Assembly (NCBI GenBank): GCA_945643635.1
Contig: CALZFC010000065.1
Span: 1,826,501-1,890,500, forward strand
DNA from: Allodiplogaster sudhausi
Lineage: Eukaryota; Nematoda; Chromadorea; Rhabditida; Diplogasteridae
DNA: 64,000 nucleotides
Direction of reading: 5' to 3'
Numbering within the stretch: the stretch's first letter is position 1; every line of letters begins with the position of its first letter. Positions 21,700 through 33,888 of the stretch are shown here, piece after piece. The notes beneath the pieces are model-generated. The model saw nothing but the letters and a program-made list of their open reading frames with translations. It had not been told where the DNA came from and ran no database searches. The position numbers and the translations under genes are program-made.

Positions 21700-23425
21700 A
21701 TGTTATACATCTTCGTATCTTCTTACTGCTTCGAGGCCGACGGTCATTCGGACAATAAGGTGTACGCCCAAGACATTGACAGCGATCTACTTTCCAAGCT
21801 TCGGGTATTTTCTTCAGCAGAATTTTCTTCAGCCTTACCAATATATTTGTTAATGCACGCATATTATACATTGAAACTAATAAATTTTCAATTTGTAGAG
21901 TATTTTTTGTGACATTCAGGCAACAAACGCTATACTCTTTTGCTTGCTCTTTTCTATCATAACTTATTTTGTTTCCAGCCGAAATATGGAATAGATTATG
22001 ATCCTTACTTGGGAATCACGGTGGAACTCTCGTTGTGCGCCATTTTCGATGTTCTCGATAAGCGAGGCTATCAGGTAGCAATTTTTCGTGTTAAGTCATT
22101 AATCTTCTTAGATTCTTCTACAGAAATATCGTTATTTTATGTAGCTTAATTTTCTTAGCTTAGTAGATACACGAACGAGAAATATATTAATGTTGTCTTA
22201 TTTTAGGTTGTTGGGCAGACTTTGAAGTCGGCGAAGGAGTTGTATGGAGAGGAGATTCGCACGCTCTGGACGCTTTGGAAGCCATGCCAGGTTCTGTTCT
22301 CTGGACATGAAACTTCGAAAATAAAGAGTATTGAAGAGTTCATGACATTTATTATTATTATCATTATTATTACTATTATCAGCCCTATTGATTTAGAAGG
22401 AGAAAACGTCAATCGAAAACAAAGAAGATGAGGTGACAGCGGATGAGCCTACGATCGATGAAAAGACGAAAGATGATGACAACAACGGTCCGGAAAGCGC
22501 GACTATCGATTCGGCCAGCCGGACCGTGATGGAGAGCGCTGCGGCGATTAATACAGAAAGCAGCGAATCGCATACGGAAATTACCGAGAACACTGTCAAT
22601 GTGGCTGGCTCGCTCCAGCCGAGTCTCTCCCTTCCGCAGCCGCAGCCTCTGATGACCACTCCCACAGCTGCTAGTCTCTCACTTCCCGCTAATGTCAGGC
22701 CTATCGAGCAGGAGATTCCTCGTCCTGATGAAGCAGACCTATAACTCCTTTATGAGCTATACGCCGAGAAGCGTCACGTATTCTTGTACTATCATGAGCG
22801 TCTTGTGAAGGAGATGCAAGCACGTCAACTGGGAGGTGGCAAGGCGAATACAGGGGATCTTAGAGAGGCCTCGATGGGGTCCTATAATAATACCGTTGCC
22901 CCCTCTGCTCCATCCTTAGCTGCTACACTCAACGGAAGCTCGACACAACCAACTACCCCTGCCGTGTTCCCTCTCCAACCACAGCAGTCAACGACGATGA
23001 ATAGAACTACAGTATCTGCAGTCGACCGGGGAGCACCTCCCGTCTCTTCAGTTGTAGCGGCCACATCTTCTCATCCATACTCTTCCGCGTCCAAGGATCC
23101 ATTCGCAAGATGTCAAATGACAAAACGGAATGCCATGGCAAGACTACGTGAACGATCTGCTATGCAACAACAGATGTTTCTGCAGCAACAGCTTCCCGTG
23201 ACTGGACAAGAAACGGCGTCGGCTACGATGCAATTCCAGACGGGAACAGCCAGACAGTCCGGTGCCAACCAATCGCCGCTTCTATTTCTGCAGACTCCTC
23301 TCGACCTTTTCCCATGTCTTGAATCCAACATCTCGTTATCTCTTCAGTCCTTGTTTCCTTTTGTTCCTTTCAGCAGTTTGCCTCCTTTACATGCGGATTT
23401 TGTCAGGTGGAGTGATTGGGAATGA
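21700..23425 (+). pseudogene. G4: GFRP-like gene with one internal stop
   Basis: Exons at 21700-21804, 21979-22074, 22207-22290 and 22397-23425. The domain part is well preserved (MLYIFVSSYCFEADGH; CAIFDVLDKRGYQ; VVGQTLKSAK...LWTLWKPCQ), although the usual Pro2 is Leu. The linker is acidic (EPTIDEKTKDDDNNG). In exon 4, TAA at 22742-22744 interrupts the DEADLQ motif exactly where G6 has CAA. The frame then continues with LLYELYAEKRHVFLYYHER and a shortened Gln-rich part. So it is either a single-nonsense pseudogene or a gene truncated to about 220 aa that keeps the GFRP-like domain. Confidence 0.65.
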
Positions 23426-24298
23426 TATTGCTATACTACTTTGAGTCCACAGCCAGCAAGTTTTATTTGTGACGCCAATTCGTAAGTTATCGAATTCTAA
23501 TAAATACAATTTTACATGTGTAAAACTCTGAGTATGTATGTATGATCTTTTTATTTGGCAATGAAATCGGAGATCGAAGGTCGATTGTCATAACATTAAT
23601 ATTCCACGTAGAAATACTGCATAAGCGAAACCTTTTGAAAACCGCACTTGAAGTACACTCATTCGTTTCTGAGCGCTGTCTCAAAGTTTATCGTCCAAAG
23701 AGTCATACAAAAGGTGGCGATATGTATGTATGTACATAAATAAAACGAGATTTACGTTTATGTCGAGCATCAAGCAATAAATTGTATTCGATAGCTAAAT
23801 GCATTTTTTTTCTCTTATCGTTAGAACGAAATCACATAATAAGAAAACTCTAATTTAAGAAGTGAGAGTTTTCCGATTTTATAGCAGAGAATCGCTGCGT
23901 CTTCGGAGAGAAACGAGTATAGTGACTGCGGAGAAGGCGACGCCGACTCAAAAGAACTGCAGAGCTAATTTTCCTTTAGTTAGGTTGCCAATCACCTTTC
24001 ATCATAGACGATACAAATTTAAAAAATATTAAATGACGATACATATCATCAAATAGAACGCCGGCTTTAATAGATATCTTTGGGCGATAAACATTGAGAC
24101 TATCTGAGAGTTCGCCTTTTACAATGGACGTCGACTCCACTGCATGGGGAGAGATGGCGGAAAATGTAAACGGCAGCGAACATGCATGTTCACTGCCGTT
24201 TACATTTTGCTTCTGTACTCGAGGTCTTCTTCATATTTTTTGATATGAATTTAAAATCTTAAATTTTGGGAGATTACCTTGTGGTTCCCTGTTTCTAG
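23426..24298. other. No gene seen; one hairpin palindrome
   Basis: AT-rich sequence without supported exons. It holds the 48-base palindrome at 24161-24208. Confidence 0.45.
24161..24208. repeat. 48-base loop-free palindrome
   Basis: Arms AAAATGTAAACGGCAGCGAA-CATG and the inverse, with one C/A-type mismatch and no spacer. It could form a perfect hairpin or cruciform; no flanking TIR or TSD is evident. Confidence 0.8.
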
Positions 24299-24891
24299 AT
24301 GGTCGTTCCTGCTTCTGAGCCGTGCCCTCTCTCAGTCCAGACACCGTTATATGACGAGTCAGTTGGGAAGAGTGAACTTCCACCCACGGAGAAGACCGCA
24401 AAGCGTCCGCTGGGTGAAGTTGGAAGCTCTCTCTCGATGGTATTCGAAGTTTTTTTTAAAGCTTTGCAAATCCAGATCTACTCCATTGTTTTGCAGATGG
24501 AATTAGCCTGAAGAAGATGAAAGTGTCGGAGACTGTGAAATCTCTTGATAGCAAGCGGATAAAGATGCTAATGCAATCTCGGAAGGCTGGTTTAGTCTAC
24601 TGCTTTGTATGATTTTATTTTTATTTTTTCTTTATTTATAAGAACGGAGTGCTAAATGTGAAAGCTGTCAAATTCACTCTATTTACTTTTTTCTGCAGAT
24701 TGAATTGTCTTTCGATTCCGATAGAAAGTAACAAGGATGATATGCAGCCGGAAGCGGCAGGCGCATTCACTGAGGTGTCGAAGAATCGACTTTCTACTGC
24801 CAAAGATAAGGGGATGAAGGAACAGACGATGAATGATGCAGCAAGTGACCCTGCCACTGCCCATGGTGATAATTGCATTGTTCTCGACTAA
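24299..24891 (+). CDS. Possible hypothetical protein, gene model uncertain
   Basis: Coding-like segments: 24299-24439 (starts MVVPASEPCPL, ends EVGSSLSM at a GTATTC donor), about 24497-24607 (GISLKKMKVSETVKSLDSKR, behind TTTTGCAG), and about 24700-24891 (ESNKDDMQPEAAGAFTEV...NCIVLD, stop TAA). The segments are hydrophilic, Lys/Ser-rich, with no membrane part. Exons 1 and 2 do not join in phase as drawn (a UGA appears five codons into exon 2), so a splice site is missed or the gene is broken. No family recognised. Confidence 0.35.
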
Positions 24892-25800
24892 TATATGTAT
24901 GTACATACAGATCGTCCGGGATAATAATTAAGCACATTTGTGCTTTTCTTCCCGTTTTGTTGTTCATGACTGTGCCCACCTGATTTTGTTTGTTGATCCT
25001 TATTTATTACCTCTGTTTGTCTTCTCTATAATTTTACTTTTATTAATTTTTTGTCCTGCAAAAGTGCTCCCTCCACAGATCACCCTTGTGAAAAATGCCT
25101 CGTCATGAAAATGTCGGTTTTTTAATGCTGTACTTTTACCGCCTTCGCCGACTAAGAGATGGCTTTTTATGGATAAAAAATATAGTTTTCAGCAATGTTA
25201 ACAAACAACAGCCACAAGCGACATATTTATGCAGACGCTCAAGAGGCATGCCAGAGATAGATGGGGAGTGCTATAGAGAGAAGGAGAGAGAGAGAGAGAC
25301 AGAAAGACAGAGAGAAAAGAGTCTGAAAGAGAGAAAGTGCCCGAGGCTGCGTGAGATGCTCTCTTTTGATAAGCGTAAACTGATAAGAACATTGTGCCAG
25401 TCCAATGTTTGCTGAGTCTTCGCTTCGTCATCGGAAATGGATAAGAGCTTTAATATTAAATGTGTATGCTAATATTTATTCATCTAGTTTGGTTTACATG
25501 ATTTACTAATCTTCCCTCTAATTCGCATGTCACTTCTGCTATATGTACATAATTGAAGAATATTTAACATTTGCAATCGATCTGTCGTTAAGCTCTACTG
25601 ACAAATAATATCGCATGAATCAGAATTATTTGTCGTCCGATTCCGAAAAGTTTCTTGATTTGCTTATTTTTCTTTCCTCTATAAAGTTTCTGGCGTGCAT
25701 CCTGCGTATGGTTATCTGAATGCGATATGAGTCAAGATTTTTTTCTTTGCCTTAAAATATCTTTTAAAAGCCGAATTTTTAGAGCTTCGAGCAGAATAAC
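24892..25800. other. No gene seen
   Basis: Holds a (GA)n tract at about 25280-25340. No convincing exon. Confidence 0.4.
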
Positions 25801-26520
25801 ATGCCATATGTCATCGTCTCAAAATGCAAGTCAGGCCTCAGGATTAACACACAAGACTTGTATGCGCTCCATTTGCTTGAGGTCATATATTTCATATATA
25901 TATATATTTTTTTTAAATAAATTTCATAAATAATTAAATTTTTACATATTTATTTCCCTAAAAAAAGTATATCACGAGATCGTTATATATTTGTATGAAC
26001 TATTCATGCTTGACAATATAAAGCATTTATTGCTAATTATGAAAGGTAGTGGCTTATTAATTTTTTATTATAAATCGCCGACGGATACATAATTAAATAT
26101 GAGTGTAATAGGTACTTATTAAATAGCAAATGGGACAAATTAAATGAATAAAACGATTGAAAACTAGTTAGATAGGCGAAAACGAACACAATATCTCAAT
26201 CTACAGGTACCCGACTACAATACCAAGCTGGTTCTGAAGCTGGAGATTGCCTTTGTTCTCGACACGCTAGAAGCAAACGGTTACGAGGTTTTTCTTTTCG
26301 AATTTGTTTCAGTAAAGGCTTAATTTCGATCTTTTCAGCTGCATATCTAGCGAATAACTTTACATTTAAATAAAGAAATTTCCTTTAATGTGTTTTTGAG
26401 ATACATGACAGTTTTTACCAGCTTATCAGTCAATCGGGTGGTGCGCAAAATACGGTCTGGACCATCAGGTATAAAGAGGATTCAATGATGGTTCCGGAGA
26501 AGGATTCGAAGAAGAATTCG
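25801..26520 (+). CDS. G5: compact GFRP-like protein
   Basis: Exons at 25801-25881, 26207-26287 and from 26422, all phase 0. The first two are 27 codons each. The protein reads MPYVIVSKCKSGLRI..., then a VPDYNTKLVLKLEIAFVLDT-LEANGYE exon, then LISQSGGAQNTVWTIRYKED and a short Lys-rich tail. A FVLDTLEANGYE helix followed by GGAQNTVWTI is closer to canonical GFRP (VLDKLE...RG then VGQTLVW) than any other copy, and the size (about 85-90 aa) fits true GFRP. GFRP forms pentamers that dock on GTP cyclohydrolase I. The last exon end is uncertain: a GTGTGC donor follows KKNS, with a possible short final exon at about 26733. No Gln-rich or MSP module is attached, and the family upstream module is not seen. 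It may be the founder-like member. Confidence 0.62.
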
Positions 26521-27066
26521 GTGTGCTATTTCAGCCTAATATTATTAATAGCGTGCGCCTGTTTTTGTCACAAATTTGACTTTTTTTTTGCCACAAAAAC
26601 ATATTTCGTGAAACTAATTTACTTTTTCCCCTCAAAAAATATTCCCTTCCTTAATTTTACCTTTCTTTGCCACAAGATAATTTCCGTCCTTAATTTTACT
26701 TTTTTCCTACCATAATCTCTAACAATTTACTACAAGCAGTCAGATTCAAACTTTATAGCGTTTTGGAAAAAATAAACAATTGAAGCAGTCGCAGAACTCC
26801 TTCTCAATAAATTCAATAAAAATTATGAATACACAAGCATATATTCTTTTGCCTTATTGATCTATAGCGGACTGCCTGTTCAGCTCTTTGAAGAAAGATA
26901 GAGAACTCCAGTCTCTTACGCAAAGAGTGCTCCTGCATTATCTGTTTATTGCAGCTTTCCATTTATCACTCTCCCTCCTTTCACTCTCCACTCCCACCCT
27001 CTCCTCTTGCTCTCTCTTCTCTCTCTTCTTTCTCTCTCAATCCTATCTTTCTGCCTTCTTTCCAAG

Positions 27067-27295
27067 ATTGGCGCCTTCGACATCTTCCTCGTTCTCGTCC
27101 TCGTCGGTGGTGGAGTCGCGTACAAGGTTTGTTTTATCCCGTCCCACCCCGTTCTTCTCTGAGAAGTACATATATGTATTTACGGAGAACGTTTCAGAAA
27201 TGTTTACAGATGGGTCTGTGGAACTAGTACCTTCCGAAGATCCAGGCGGCGCTGAACGGCCGATTACCCAGGCATCCCCAGCTGCGGCTCAGTAG
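27067..27295 (+). pseudogene. MGAFVIF peptide pseudogene
   Basis: Exon 1 (27067-27126) starts with ATT instead of ATG but keeps the hydrophobic VLVLVGGGVAYK. Exon 2 (27210-27295) has an early TAG after MGLWN, followed by recognisable YLPKIQAALNG and a shifted tail. Confidence 0.72.
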
Positions 27296-27689
27296 ATGAG
27301 AGGCCGGGAAATCTTTCCATTCCTTTTCCTTGCCCCAACGGCTCAACCCTGATAAATCTTTCCCATCCTATTGTTTCTTTAAGAATGCATAGAAGAATTG
27401 AAATTTTACGACTTTATAATATTAAAAAAAAATTTGTGAATGAATGACATTTAGAATGGAAAGTCATAATTATAAGGACGTAATTAGTAAAATGATTCTC
27501 TACAGTTTATATTGTGTTCGAATTCTTGAACTAGTCGTCGAAAGAATTGTGAATATCTACAGTAATCTGTACATACGCTGCATTGTCGGTTTCTTAATAG
27601 GATTAATCCGACTAATAGGATTAATTCAATAAATTCAAAATAATTCAAACGTAAATTGCGCAGAGTTCACGCATTCTCTTTTTTTAAAG

Positions 27690-27834
27690 GTTTATCCGAG
27701 TGGTTCAATGCATTAATGAATGGTCGAAGGATCCAAGGTCGGAGGGAGAGCAGACCTTTTTTCCAGAAGTAGCCTCGATGATGAAGGAGATAGGCGATCG
27801 AGCTCGGGGCGGGGCCGAAGGCGAATTTGAGTAA
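27690..27834 (+). other. Orphan terminal exon candidate
   Basis: After TTTTTTTAAAG the plus strand encodes RFIRVVQCINEWSKDP..., FFPEVASMMKEIGDRA and ends at TAA 27832-27834. It is charged and helical, and needs an upstream exon ending in phase 2 that I cannot identify. Confidence 0.35.
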
Positions 27835-28600
27835 TAGTAACTTTCCGTATGAGAGATGATTGGAGAACGGCTCCAATTGGGATTTGGCTACCCCGGCCTA
27901 GCGGCAAGTGCTGCTAAAAGAACAAGGAAAGCCATCCTGTCATGCCATTTTCGAAATTTAACTTGATGAATGCTTATTCCCTATCACGAAATTACTTCTT
28001 TGTACACAAAACAGCTATAGAATGTGTACCCGTTTCCGCAATTTGAGTTTAAGTTTTTTTTAATTTACTTAAATTAATTCCAGTCTGAATTACTATAACC
28101 GTCCGAGTAATAAAAGGTAAGGTAGGATAATATGGAGCGAACTTCTTCTTATCCGCTTATGCAGATTTGTTCCTAATTTCGACAGGGCATCACTTGAATG
28201 AGGTCCTGCTTATTCCATTGGCCAGGAAGTCTCCTCTCTCGCTTCTTGAATTCAAGATGTCGCTTCACTTTCTTCAGCCTGACAATTAACCCTACACCCA
28301 AAAATTATTTTTTTAAAAATTAAGAAAATTAAAACTTTAAAATTAATCTAGAAAGTTAAAAGTCTCATTCTGGGCTCCAATTCGTACAGCAAATGGTGTA
28401 TGGCTTCTTTACATTTCAAATTTCGCCTGAAAAAGTGATTAGGAATGATATTGTTTTACTGCTTTGTACCCATTATCATCACCTACATATTTATATCAGG
28501 TTTGAAAATCAACCAATATTTTTATCAAACAATTGAACTGTCTTTTTGAATTGCTCTTTTTTGCTTGTTTTGTTATTCACTTTTTTCCTGAATTGTTTGA
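27835..28600. other. No gene seen
   Basis: Contains scraps such as TTCCATTGGCCAGGAAGTCTC at about 28215 that echo the GFRP Gln-rich tail (TCCACTGGCCATGTCGTCTC at 38915). Otherwise nothing is supported. Confidence 0.4.
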
Positions 28601-28618
28601 AGTACGATAGTACCCACA

Positions 28619-28790
28619 CAGAAACAAATTGTTTGAAACAAACGTTGTTTTGGGCTAAACTTAGACAATATTGTTTGATATATGTATGTACATATCAAAT
28701 AACATGTTTTCATTGTTTGATATATCAAACAATATTGCTTACAAGTTTTGCCCCGAAACACTGTTTGTTTCAAACAATTTGTTTTTGTGA
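28619..28790. mobile_element. Palindromic MITE (TTGTTTGAAACAA family)
   Basis: About 170 bp. The left arm (ACAAATTGTTTGAAACAAACG...GGGCTAAACTT...CAATATTGTTTGATA) mirrors the right arm with few mismatches. Target-site duplication is unclear. A degraded relative lies at 5465-5660. Confidence 0.65.
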
Positions 28791-29288
28791 TCTTCACATG
28801 CACATCAGTTGAATAAAAATAGTTAACGCCATAAGCTCCTTTACGGGATGACTGTTTGGAAAAACAACTCAAACTAAATATATGATCAATGTGTTATCTC
28901 GTGCGCAATTGCCTTATTTTCAATGTACGTATGCCAAGGTTCTCAACCCTGGTAATTTTAACCACATATGTACATATTTAGGTGGTGGCAATTAGATGGG
29001 AGCAGAGGATAGCTGACCTTTCAACATGAATTATTCCCATCCATGCAAAACATTTTCATTGATCTCTGGAGAATGATTTGTTCTCATAATTCGTGGGCTC
29101 TATTCAATGAGAAAAGTTAGTTTGCGTGCAAATTTTGAAAAAAAAAAATTCTTAGAGTGAGGACTTTAATTGAAACTCATGCTTTTCCTTGATCATTTCA
29201 CTCAACTGTCCGTTCGGTTTTTGGTTGGATCTTCCGAGTCTCTCCTCCCCTTCTCCATAATTCTCTGTCTCTCCGTTCCTCGTCCTAT

Positions 29289-29873
29289 GTTGCTTCTCAA
29301 ATCCTGCTTCATCCTGTTAGCCTGCGGGTGTGCCAGTGCGCAGTATTTACCTGCGCCTTGGCAGAGTCCTCAGATCTATGTGAGAATTAGTAATAAATAT
29401 AATTTTAAAGGTTGGAAATCGTTTTGCGAATTCTGCTTCCTTCAGATTGCGTGCTACGACTGGAACAACGGCAATTCTGGCAAAGTGAAATGCGTTCAAG
29501 TTTCCTACACAGAGAGCGACTTCCAACTCTGCTGGCACCGTCTTGGGCAATCGATGAGCGCCGAGCATGACTGCTTCTCGGAGTGGAACAGGCGCGGGTG
29601 GCAGGGGGGCCATCCGAATTGCCATTTGGGTTAGAATTCACCTTTCTCTCATTTATAATTTTATATCACTATTGAATTTTTTGATAGTGCCCAATTTCAG
29701 AGTGGCAGAATAACGTCTTCCAGCAGCTAACCTTCGTAAGTGGAGCAACCGATGACAACCTGAACTTGGCCGCAATCCCCGACAAAATCGAACGCATGAA
29801 CCGCTTCATTCGCGAGAACAACGATGGAAAGCGGGAGGGCAAAAAGACTGTTACCTTTGGAAGGGTCATCTAA
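29289..29873 (+). CDS. Secreted Cys/Trp-rich protein
   Basis: Three exons: 29289-29380, about 29446-29632, and about 29699-29873 (TAA). The signal peptide MLLLKSCFILLACGCASA is followed by a mature domain with CYDWNNGNSGKVKCVQVSY, CWHRLG, HDCFSEWNRRGW and NCHL. The last exon is a helical WQNNVFQQLTFVSGATDDN segment ending GRVI. Phases agree (EWQ is split across the last junction). About 150 aa, secreted, with six or more Cys. An upstream in-frame ATG at 29170 exists, but the 29289 start gives the cleaner signal peptide. Family not recognised. Confidence 0.65.
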
Positions 29874-30012
29874 TCATTCATTTGTAGAAGATGAAAAAGT
29901 AAGACAAAAATTATGTCCTTAAAAACATTTAAAAAATAAATGGAGGTGCAGGAAAAAATTGCTATCCTATTATCACCAAAAAAAAGAGGAACATTTAACT
30001 GTATGATTCTCA

Positions 30013-30978
30013 TAACCTAGGTGTTGGCGGCACTTTAAACGCCAATTCCAACGACAGAAACGTTGGTTTCTATTTTCAAAAAGGCAACGACACAATATGA
30101 GTAATCAGAAGCGAATAAATGCAGATCAATGACGACGCCCACTACCACATCATCGACCACTTCGGAGGCCTTGTCGTTCGGAAAAATAATATTCCATTTT
30201 TTTTCCAATCTTCAGGCCAAAGTGCTCTCTTCCAACGACCATGCAACATTTACATACATCCGCCATTTTCCAAGAACGATACATCTGAAACTTTAAGAGC
30301 GAATAATAATTAGATTAAATTGAAAGGAATGAATTAATTTAAAATGTATTATTGTAGCACGACAACGATGACTTCCTCCACAACCACGCCTACCACGACT
30401 TTGACATCGGAGTCCCTGAAGTTAGCCAATAAGTTCTGCCTTCTCAGGTACTCCGAGCACTCAGAGAATCCGAGACACGCATCTCTTCCATTAGTATAGA
30501 CACAGGTCTCTTCCCTTAAAGCCTAACCGAGTGCCATCGGCCTTCGGGAAGTGACTTGTGTCTCGGGCTATAGACTACTGAACCGGGAAGCTAAGTTGGC
30601 GATGTTTTATTCGCGCAGTTCTGCGAAGAAAAGGTACCTGGTGATCGCCGTAAGCCAGGGAAAAAAGGATTCCATTTATTTTAGAGATGAGAGCGCAACA
30701 GCAATCGATGCCGCGGCAAGCCAACTTCCCGAAGAGGACGATGATTTGTTCGATTTTAAAATTTATCTTTTTATGTACATACATAGATGTTATTAGCTTA
30801 ACTGAATTATCGAGAAAATTTTAATTTCAAAGTCGTCATCAATCGATTTTTTTAATAGATTTAGGGCCTAGTCTTTTTAAGGTCTCCTGGAACTTGGGCC
30901 AGTATCTACTTCTCCATCTTTTTCACTGGGCTGCTCATTGGCGCGATTACTTTTCTCGCAATCGTGTATATTTATTGA
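30013..30978 (+). pseudogene. Exons of a Thr-rich, membrane-anchored protein
   Basis: Coding-like pieces in order: about 30013-30098 (GGTLNANSNDRNVGFYFQKG), about 30119-30190 (INDDAHYHIIDHFGG), about 30219-30292 (SSNDHATFTYIRHFP), a Thr-rich stretch at about 30360-30430 (TTTMTSSTTTPTTT), an acidic piece at about 30690-30770, and a terminal hydrophobic segment at about 30890-30978 (YFSIFFTGLLIGAITFLAIV) before TGA. This suggests an extracellular domain, mucin-like stalk and C-terminal membrane helix. Exon phases do not all connect, so it is probably decayed or a continuation of the gene at 29289. Confidence 0.35.
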
Positions 30979-31146
30979 ATAAATCATCAGTATATCTCCT
31001 ATTATCGTAAAAAATGCTGAATGGTCACGCGTTAAAAGAATCCGGGGAATGAAATAGATATAGTATTCTCTATATGGGCGAGTTCGGCTTAGTCGAAAAC
31101 ATCGATCTCGAAAGAAAGAAAAAAAAAAGTTTCAAATTCAAATCTT

Positions 31147-31612
31147 GACACCGTCGAGGTATTGTGGCAAGTTAATGAATTTGATAAGGGACTTCTCCGG
31201 TATCGTTAAATACACTAGATTTATGGCGCCGCATACTTTGGAAAAAAAGTTTAAAAATCATTCAACTCATTTCTAAATCATACCAATTTACTTTTCAATA
31301 AAAATAATCAATATTTTTCCAGGATGTATGTGCCGAGGAGAAATTTAATCCGCACTGCTGAGCAACATCGTTGTTTAAATTCAATATAGAAATGATCGTT
31401 CAAATGAGTTCTCTTACAGCGTCCATCTCGATCATCTACGCCTTTTCTTCCTTGGACGATTCCGGCTCAGCCTGAAGTGCAAAGATATCGTTTTATTGTG
31501 CTTTATTCCAGTGATATAATCATAACGAAAAGAAAAGAACAAAAATTGAAACCTTGCCTCCATTGAAGACTGTTGAAAGTAAATAAATTTGGTATGGGGC
31601 TCCTCCGGTATC
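31147..31612 (-). pseudogene. MDKSSEKK family copy E, degraded
   Basis: The minus strand has a DTGGAPYQIYLLSTVFNGGK exon (about 31553-31612), a charged exon with an internal TAG (about 31415-31475, AEPESSKEEKA then stop) and a worn second GGAPYQI-like exon at about 31147-31206. No first exon is found. Confidence 0.6.
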
Positions 31613-32016
31613 CTTAAATACGCGAGATTAGAGTGAAATAATGCACATAAGATTTAAAGGAGGGAGATCACCGAAAAGTCATTGCCGATTTATGAAATAT
31701 CTTAGCTATTTTTGAATAGTCTCGGGCATGAGGAAAAAGAAAAGGTAAATGAAAAAGCACAAAAAGTTCCATATTCAAGTATAAAATACTTGAAAGTGCA
31801 AATTTTGAATGAATTTGTGATTGCTGTCCGTGCGAAAACGTGTTGTTACAGCACTCTACGGAAGACTAACGGCCGACTCTCGTACCCATCTCGGGAAGAA
31901 TAAATTTACAAATATTTCAGGAAATTTTTTGTTTTATGCTTTACCACCTTTCTTACATATGTGAATATTCAATAATAAACTAAAGAATATTAGGCAAAAC
32001 AGTCAGTATGATTTAA

Positions 32017-33741
32017 TTAAGAGAGCTTCTCTGTAAGAGTTGAGCATGCGCTTAAGGCAGCCTGCCCCGGGAAAATTGTTTTCGAATTCATTAACGGAAA
32101 ACATTTTGCTTATACAACTCAACCCGCTCTTTTTAATGAGACTAAGTTCATCATCATCCGATTTTTTCCCTTCGGGATACACTACCGTAACCCTAAAAAT
32201 TCATTGAGCCATAAATCCGTTCAAAATCTGTTTTGAGATACGATGTACATATCATTCAATAGCATTTCGAAAGTTCTTCAAATTTCATCTGGGAACATGT
32301 TTTACGAAAATTTTATTTTGGCCGAGAAAATTGGCGTTAAATTATTTGAAGGGTCGACCCGCCACTTTCTGCTCATTTCTACACTCTGTAACCTAGATAG
32401 AAAGAAAGAGCGTGAAATTTGCTATCAAATAATCACCATTCAAGAAAAATCTGAGCGTACCAATTTTTTCTATGACGTGAGCAATGCGCGCGAGTCGGTC
32501 AAAATGGCACATTTTTGGCCGCCGAGGCACCGTGCAAGCTCATTCATCGATCCATAACTACGCTCAATGTTAATATTACAAAATCGTTAGCATATCATCT
32601 AAGAGCTCTCACAGAGATCTTCAAATGCTACATACATACTTTTATTGAAATATTTATATTTCTATGGAAAATTTCGTTCTGTACTATTAGAACGCTTAAA
32701 AAACTACTTTACAAACATTCCAGCATTTCAAAACATGCATCATTAGAAAGAGCGTGAAATTTGCTTCAAGATGAACCCATTTCAATAAAGTTTTAAGTCT
32801 ATAATGTTTTGTTATAAGTCATAAGAGTAGGTAAAGTTGCGTCGCTGTCCTTTCGCCAAAGAATTTCGCTGTTTAGATTATTCGAATTGGAATATTCCAA
32901 TATTTTTTTCCGGTGAAGAATTGTGCTAAGCTGATGCCCAAATCTTATCACTTATAACAAAACAATATAGGCTTGAAAGTTTATTGAAAGGGGTCTATCT
33001 TGAAGCAAATTTCACGCTCTTTCTAATGATGCATGTTTTGAAATGCTGGAATGTTTGTAAAGTAGTTTTTTAAGCGTTCTAAAAGTACAGAACGAAAATT
33101 TCCATAGAAATATAAATATTTCAATAAAAGTATGTATGTAGCATTTGAAGATCTCTGTGAGGGCTCTTAGATGATATGCTAACGATTTTGTAATATTAAC
33201 ATTGAGCGTAGTTATGGATCGATGAATGAGCTTGCACGGTGCCTCGGCGGCCAAAAATGTGCCATTTTGACCGACTCGCGCGCATTGCTCGCGTCATAGA
33301 AAAAATTGGTACGCTCAGATGTTTCTTGAATGGTGATTATTTGATAGCAAATTTCACGCTCTTTCTTTCTATCTAGGTTACAGAGTGTAGAAATGAGCAG
33401 AAAGTGGCGGGTCGACCCTTCAAATCATTTAACGCCAATTTTCTCGGCCAAAATAAAATTTTCGTAAAACATGTTCCCAGATGAAATTTGAAGAGCTTTC
33501 GAAATGCTATTGAATGATATGTACATCGTTTCTCAAAACAGATTTTGAACGGATTTATGGCGCAATGAATTTTCAGGGTTACGGTAGTGTATCCCGAAGG
33601 GAAAAAATCGGATGATGATGAAATTAGTCTCATTAAAAAGAGCACGTCGAGCTGTATAAGCAAAATGTTTTCCGTTAATGAATTCGATAACAATTTTCCC
33701 GGGGCAGGCTGCGCTCGAAGCTTACGGACATGCTCTCTTAA
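32017..33741. mobile_element. TTAA foldback transposon E2
   Basis: The element is 32021-33737 (1717 bp) between TTAA 32017-32020 and 33738-33741. Ends are GAGAGC...CTG, with AGCCTGCCCCGGGAAAATTG repeated in inverse near both ends. Arms of about 740 bp (to about 32760 and from about 33000) flank a loop of about 240 bp. No transposase. Its ends resemble those of E1 and E3. Confidence 0.8.
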
Positions 33742-33888
33742 AGTAAGCTGGGCAAAGGACTGATTGATTGATGGGCAGATTGCGTCTGCTTGTCTGTCTG
33801 CTTCATCGGCGACGCATCGGCCGTCGCGAGCGAGCCGAACAGGCCCGTCTTCAGCTGCACCTTGTCGACAGGGCAGGAGGTAGCCATT
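33742..33888 (-). other. Possible first exon beside E2
   Basis: The minus strand from ATG 33888 encodes MATSCPVDKVQLKTGLFGSL, then ADASPMKQTDKQ, and runs open up to the TTAA where E2 is inserted. Composition is coding-like, but no partner exon was found beyond E2. Confidence 0.35.

Noticed and set aside
27690..27740. tRNA-like start TCCGAGTGGTTCAATGC
   Set aside because: Resembles a D-arm, but no T-arm or acceptor stem follows at proper spacing; a coding reading fits better.
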